64,000 bases of DNA from Desulfurivibrio dismutans (lineage in GTDB: Bacteria > Desulfobacterota > Desulfobulbia > Desulfobulbales > Desulfurivibrionaceae). The notes under the pieces are model-generated. The model saw only the letters and a list, made by a program, of their open reading frames with translations, did no database searches and was not told the origin of the DNA. Where the stretch lies: the NCBI RefSeq assembly GCF_029210385.1, contig NZ_JARGDQ010000005.1, positions 220,532 to 284,531 on the forward strand, written 5' to 3'. Made by a program: the position numbers and the translations under genes. Below are positions 61,023 through 64,000 of this stretch, piece after piece (within the stretch, counting starts at the first letter, position 1; each line of letters begins with the position of its first letter).

Positions 61023-62231
61023 ATGCCTGGTTTTGAAGTTTTTGGGGCGGAAGAAAAGAAGGAAATCGCCGAGGTGCTGGACACCGGGGTGCTGTTTCGC
61101 TACGAGTTTCCCAACGAGCGGCGCGGCATCTACAAGGTGCGCCAGTTTGAAGAGGAATTCGCCCGTTACTGCGGGGTCAAACACGCCCAGGCGGTGACCT
61201 CCGGTACCGCCGCCCTCAAGGTGGCCCTGGCGGCCATGGGGGTGGGGCCCGGCGATGAGGTGATCACCCAGGGCTTCACCTTCGTCGCCACCTGGGAGGC
61301 CATCTTCGATGTCGGCGCGGTACCGGTCTTTGCCGAGGTGGACGACACCCTGAACCTGGACCCGACCGACCTGGAAGCCAAGATCACCCCCCAAACCCGC
61401 GCCATCATCCCGGTGCACATGATGGGTGCTCCGGCCCGCATGGCCGAGATCATGGCCATCGCCGACCGCCACGGGATTCCGGTGCTGGAAGACACCGCCC
61501 AGGCGCCGGGGACGGCCATTGATGGCAAAAAATGCGGATCCTTCGGGCTTTGCGGCACCTTCTCCTTCGACCCGGTCAAGACCATGACCACCGGCGAGGG
61601 GGGGATGATCATCACCGACGACCAGGATCTGTGGCGACGGATGAGCGAGTACCAGGACCACGGCCACGACCATGTGCCCAACCCCGGCGCCAGGGGCGGC
61701 GAGGGCCGCAGCTTCATCGGCTTCAACTATCGCATGATGGAACTGCAGGGGGCCATCGGCCTGGCCCAGCTGGCCAAGCTCGACCACATTATCGCCGCCC
61801 AGCGGCGCAACAAGGAGGCCCTGCGCCAGGTGGTAAGCCGGTTGCCGGGGGTAACCTTCCGCACCGTGCTGGACCCCGCCGGCGACAACGCCTCTTTTCT
61901 GGCCTTTTTCCTGCCCGATGCCGCTTCTGCCCTGAAGGTCAACGAAACCCTGGCGGCAAACGGCGCCGGGGCGGTTTATTTCGCCAACAACACCTGGCAC
62001 TACTACCCCAAGTGGGAGCATCTGCTGGCCGGCTCCACCCTGGCCAAGAGCGGCTGGCCCTTCAAGGTCAAGGAGGGGGGAGCCGACGGCCGCCGCCGGG
62101 TCCACTACGACCCCCGGGCCCTGCCCAAGTCGGCGGCCATCATGGACCGGCTGCTGGTCTACCCGGTGCCCATCAAGCTGAGCGAGGAACGCCTGGAACA
62201 GATCGAACAGGCGGTCAAGGCCGCCTGTTGA
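61023..62231 (+). CDS. kdnA: DegT/DnrJ-type aminotransferase, probable Kdo8N transaminase KdnA
   Basis: 402 aa PLP enzyme. TSGTAALKVALAAMGVGPGDEVI, HMMGAPARM, VLEDTAQAPGT, FSFDPVKTMTTGEGGM with the PLP Lys in PVKT, and FNYRMMELQGAIGLAQL. It would move an amino group from glutamate to the 8-aldehyde made by KdnB, giving 8-amino-3,8-dideoxy-octulosonate (Kdo8N). Ribosome site AAGGAG. Its end overlaps the convergent rsmJ by 17 bases. Other sugar transaminases share the fold; the neighbours decide the assignment. Confidence 0.8.
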   Translation: MPGFEVFGAEEKKEIAEVLDTGVLFRYEFPNERRGIYKVRQFEEEFARYCGVKHAQAVTSGTAALKVALAAMGVGPGDEVITQGFTFVATWEAIFDVGAVPVFAEVDDTLNLDPTDLEAKITPQTRAIIPVHMMGAPARMAEIMAIADRHGIPVLEDTAQAPGTAIDGKKCGSFGLCGTFSFDPVKTMTTGEGGMIITDDQDLWRRMSEYQDHGHDHVPNPGARGGEGRSFIGFNYRMMELQGAIGLAQLAKLDHIIAAQRRNKEALRQVVSRLPGVTFRTVLDPAGDNASFLAFFLPDAASALKVNETLAANGAGAVYFANNTWHYYPKWEHLLAGSTLAKSGWPFKVKEGGADGRRRVHYDPRALPKSAAIMDRLLVYPVPIKLSEERLEQIEQAVKAAC

Positions 62232-62994
62232 GCAAATAAACATCAAAGCGGCTGCTTTTGCCGCTGAGCGAGAAGCCGGGGGCCGGGCCGGGCAGGGCGG
62301 GGGCGTGGCGGGGCCTTTTGACCACCACCCGGCGGCCGGCCTTTTGCAGGGCGGCGGCCAGCAGTGGCCCGGCGTCGGTGTCGTCGCCGGCGATTTGGCG
62401 CAGCAGGCGCATTTCCTTTTTGACTAGGGCGCTTTTGGTTCGTTCCGGGAACATGGGGTCCAGGTAGATTACATCGGCGGCCGGGAAAGGGCTTTGTGTA
62501 AGGAAGGTGAGGGCGTCGCCGGCCAGAAGCTGCAAATTTTCCCGTACCAGGGCGGCGATGTCGGCCGTGCCGGCGGCTCGCTGCAGGCCATCGGCCAGCA
62601 GGGCGTGGACGATGGGAGAGCGTTCCAGCATTTGCACCCGGCAGCCCAACGCGGCCAGGATAAAGGCATCCCGGCCCAGGCCGGCGGTGGCGTCGATGAC
62701 GGCGGGGCGATAGCCGCCCTTGAGGCCCACGGCCCGGGCCAGGTTTTCCCGGCGACGGCCACTCTGGCGGCGGCGATAAGCCAGCCGCTCGGCGGCAAAA
62801 TCGACATACACCGGCCCCGGCGCTTGCTTGCCGGTTTGGCGCAACTCCAGGCGTTTCGGGGTAAGTTGCAGCAGCAGTGGCGGGTTGTCTTGGCCGTCGG
62901 GGTCGAACAGGGGTAATCCCAAACGCTCGGCCAGTTGGCGGGCATCGGCCCACCGTGCAGGATCGGTGGCGGATACGGCGAGATTGCTGGTCAT
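62215..62994 (-). CDS. rsmJ: 16S rRNA (guanine1516-N2)-methyltransferase RsmJ-like
   Basis: 259 aa class I methyltransferase. PVYVDFAAERLAYRRRQSGRR, AVIDATAGLGRDAFILAALGC (SAM loop), YLDPMFPERTKSALVKKEM with the DP-F catalytic motif, and KRPRHAPALPG near the end: all RsmJ/YhiQ marks. Methylates G1516 of 16S rRNA. ATG 62994; 71 further upstream codons are open but not conserved. It sits between kdnA and kdsB on the opposite strand. Confidence 0.88.
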   Translation of the reverse strand: MTSNLAVSATDPARWADARQLAERLGLPLFDPDGQDNPPLLLQLTPKRLELRQTGKQAPGPVYVDFAAERLAYRRRQSGRRRENLARAVGLKGGYRPAVIDATAGLGRDAFILAALGCRVQMLERSPIVHALLADGLQRAAGTADIAALVRENLQLLAGDALTFLTQSPFPAADVIYLDPMFPERTKSALVKKEMRLLRQIAGDDTDAGPLLAAALQKAGRRVVVKRPRHAPALPGPAPGFSLSGKSSRFDVYLLNRRP

Positions 62995-63211
62995 GTTTTT
63001 TTTATAATCATGGCAGTTGGTAGTTGGCGTTAGCTCGCCAACATTTTTGAGGTGGTGACAAGGCCGGTTTTCGGTGTCTTTGAGAAACACGGCAATGAGG
63101 ACCCGCTTATCGCTTATCGTGCGTTGCTGGACCGTTATCATTACAACCGTGTCTGGAAAGTTGCAGTGTATCTTTGGCCGAATGCCCCGGCCGTTATAAA
63201 GGAACAAAATA

Positions 63212-63988
63212 ATGGATTCCGCAGCGAAAGAACAGCCCTCAAAAAAACAGCCGCAAGTGGTGGCGGTGATTCCGGCCCGCTACCACTCCAATCGTTTCGA
63301 GGGTAAACCCCTGGCCCTGATCAAGGGCAAGCCCATGATCCAGCGGGTCTATGAGCGCGCCCAGGCAGTGCCCATGCTCTCGCGGGTGGCGGTGGCCACC
63401 GATGATCAGCGCATTGCCGAGTGTGTGCGCGCCTTCGGCGGCGAGGCGGTGATGACTCGCAGCGATCATGTTTCGGGCACCGATCGCCTGGCGGAGGCGG
63501 CCACCATCATGGATATCGACGAACATGACGTGGTGGTCAATATCCAGGGCGATCAGCCCCTGTTCGACCCGGCGGTGGTGGGGCAGGTGGCCGGCCCGCT
63601 GCTGGCCGATCCGGCCCTGCCCATGGCCACCCTGATTTACCGCATTATCCGCCCCGAGGAGATCAACGACCCCAACCACGTAAAAACGGTCTTCGACCGC
63701 CAAGGTCGGGCCTTATATTTTTCCCGCTCCCCCATCCCGCACCAGCGCGACCCCGAAGGCGGCACCCCCACCTACTACAAGCACCTGGGGTTCTACGCCT
63801 ACCGCAAAGGTTTTCTGCTCACCTTTGTCGGCCTGCCGGAGGGAGAATGGGAATATTTTGAAAAACTGGAACAGCTGCGGGCCCTGGAGTACGGCTACAC
63901 CATCCAGGTGGTGCTCACCGAACACGACTCGGTGGAGGTTGATACCCCCAATGATTTGCAGCGAGTAGAGCAACTGATTAAAGACTAA
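63212..63988 (+). CDS. kdsB: CMP-Kdo / CMP-Kdo8N cytidylyltransferase
   Basis: 258 aa. VIPARYHSNRFEGKPLALIKGKPM, VATDDQRIAECVRAFGGEAVMT, SGTDRLAEAA, VVNIQGDQPLFDP, AYRKGFLL, and VDTPNDLQRVE at the end. Activates Kdo with CTP for transfer to lipid A; next to kdnBA it is expected to prefer Kdo8N, as in Shewanella. An AAGGAG site and the first bases of a start codon follow at 63987-64000, so another gene of the pathway probably begins at the edge. Confidence 0.93.
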   Translation: MDSAAKEQPSKKQPQVVAVIPARYHSNRFEGKPLALIKGKPMIQRVYERAQAVPMLSRVAVATDDQRIAECVRAFGGEAVMTRSDHVSGTDRLAEAATIMDIDEHDVVVNIQGDQPLFDPAVVGQVAGPLLADPALPMATLIYRIIRPEEINDPNHVKTVFDRQGRALYFSRSPIPHQRDPEGGTPTYYKHLGFYAYRKGFLLTFVGLPEGEWEYFEKLEQLRALEYGYTIQVVLTEHDSVEVDTPNDLQRVEQLIKD

Positions 63989-64000
63989 GGAGAAAAAAAT

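Noticed and set aside
59784..62246. Minus-strand open frame of 820 codons across kdnB and kdnA
   Set aside because: It crosses two genes on the other strand and consists of Gly/His/Val-rich shadow sequence.

Overview
The window reads as a chromosomal segment from a GC-rich anaerobic Desulfobacterota bacterium, most like a Desulfurivibrio/Desulfobulbales relative. This is an inference from gene content: the rpsB-tsf-pyrH-frr-uppS-cdsA-dxr-rseP cluster, a ferredoxin-dependent 2-oxoacid oxidoreductase beside sucCD and a one-piece-SdhC succinate dehydrogenase/fumarate reductase, two-subunit pyruvate carboxylase, PilSR-like regulators, and an LPS core route through the amino sugar Kdo8N. No 16S gene is present, so the taxonomy is tentative.

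Layout. 0-1.9 kb: the end of a namZ-like gene, bpt, and a truncated exonuclease remnant. 1.9-13.1 kb (minus): housekeeping genes from rpsB through tsf, pyrH, frr, uppS, cdsA, dxr, rseP, tsaB, gph and acpS to a DUF255 protein. 13.4-15.7 kb: a small coiled-coil protein and a PepF-like peptidase. 16-20 kb: a topoisomerase IV pair. 20-26 kb: a secreted cyclophilin, a Bax-like glucosaminidase, a polysaccharide deacetylase and a PilSR-like two-component pair. 26.5-32.2 kb (minus): an acetate-type symporter with its DUF4212 subunit, an exonuclease, a CNMP-CBS-nucleotidyltransferase and a membrane protein. 32.3-37.6 kb: tRNA-Cys, rnc, pyruvate carboxylase A and B, and a CBM48 protein. 38-46.7 kb: an accessory signalling block (CheB-CheR-PAS fusion with a nonsense codon, PAS-sigma54 activator, sigma54 promoter followed by small envelope genes, PAS histidine kinase, GGDEF regulator). 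46.7-56.4 kb: sdhCAB diverging from korDABC-sucCD. 56.4-58.5 kb: an AT-richer FAD oxidoreductase between insertion-sequence-like ends. 58.5-64 kb: a PPC-domain protein, darP, kdnB-kdnA, rsmJ and kdsB.

The most unusual content is repetitive. A family of 107-109 bp near-perfect palindromes (termini GTAAACG / CGTTTAC) occurs eight times. In four copies, bases 2-4 of the element are the TAA stop codon of the adjacent gene (rseP, the symporter, pycA, pycB), always read from the same side of the element. Two more copies lie just beyond gene 3' ends in the same orientation. One copy lies in frame inside the 5' end of korA and adds about 37 residues, as Rickettsia palindromic elements do. A second palindrome supplies the PyrH C-terminus and stop. 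A third, multi-hairpin family follows korB and gph. Together they suggest palindromic elements that settle at gene ends and are tolerated as coding sequence.

Metabolically, pycAB (pyruvate to oxaloacetate), the SDH/FRD complex, SucCD and the KOR complex make up much of the C4-to-2-oxoglutarate arm of the TCA cycle, usable oxidatively or reductively. kdnB, kdnA and kdsB would make Kdo8N and activate it to CMP-Kdo8N for lipid A-core assembly.
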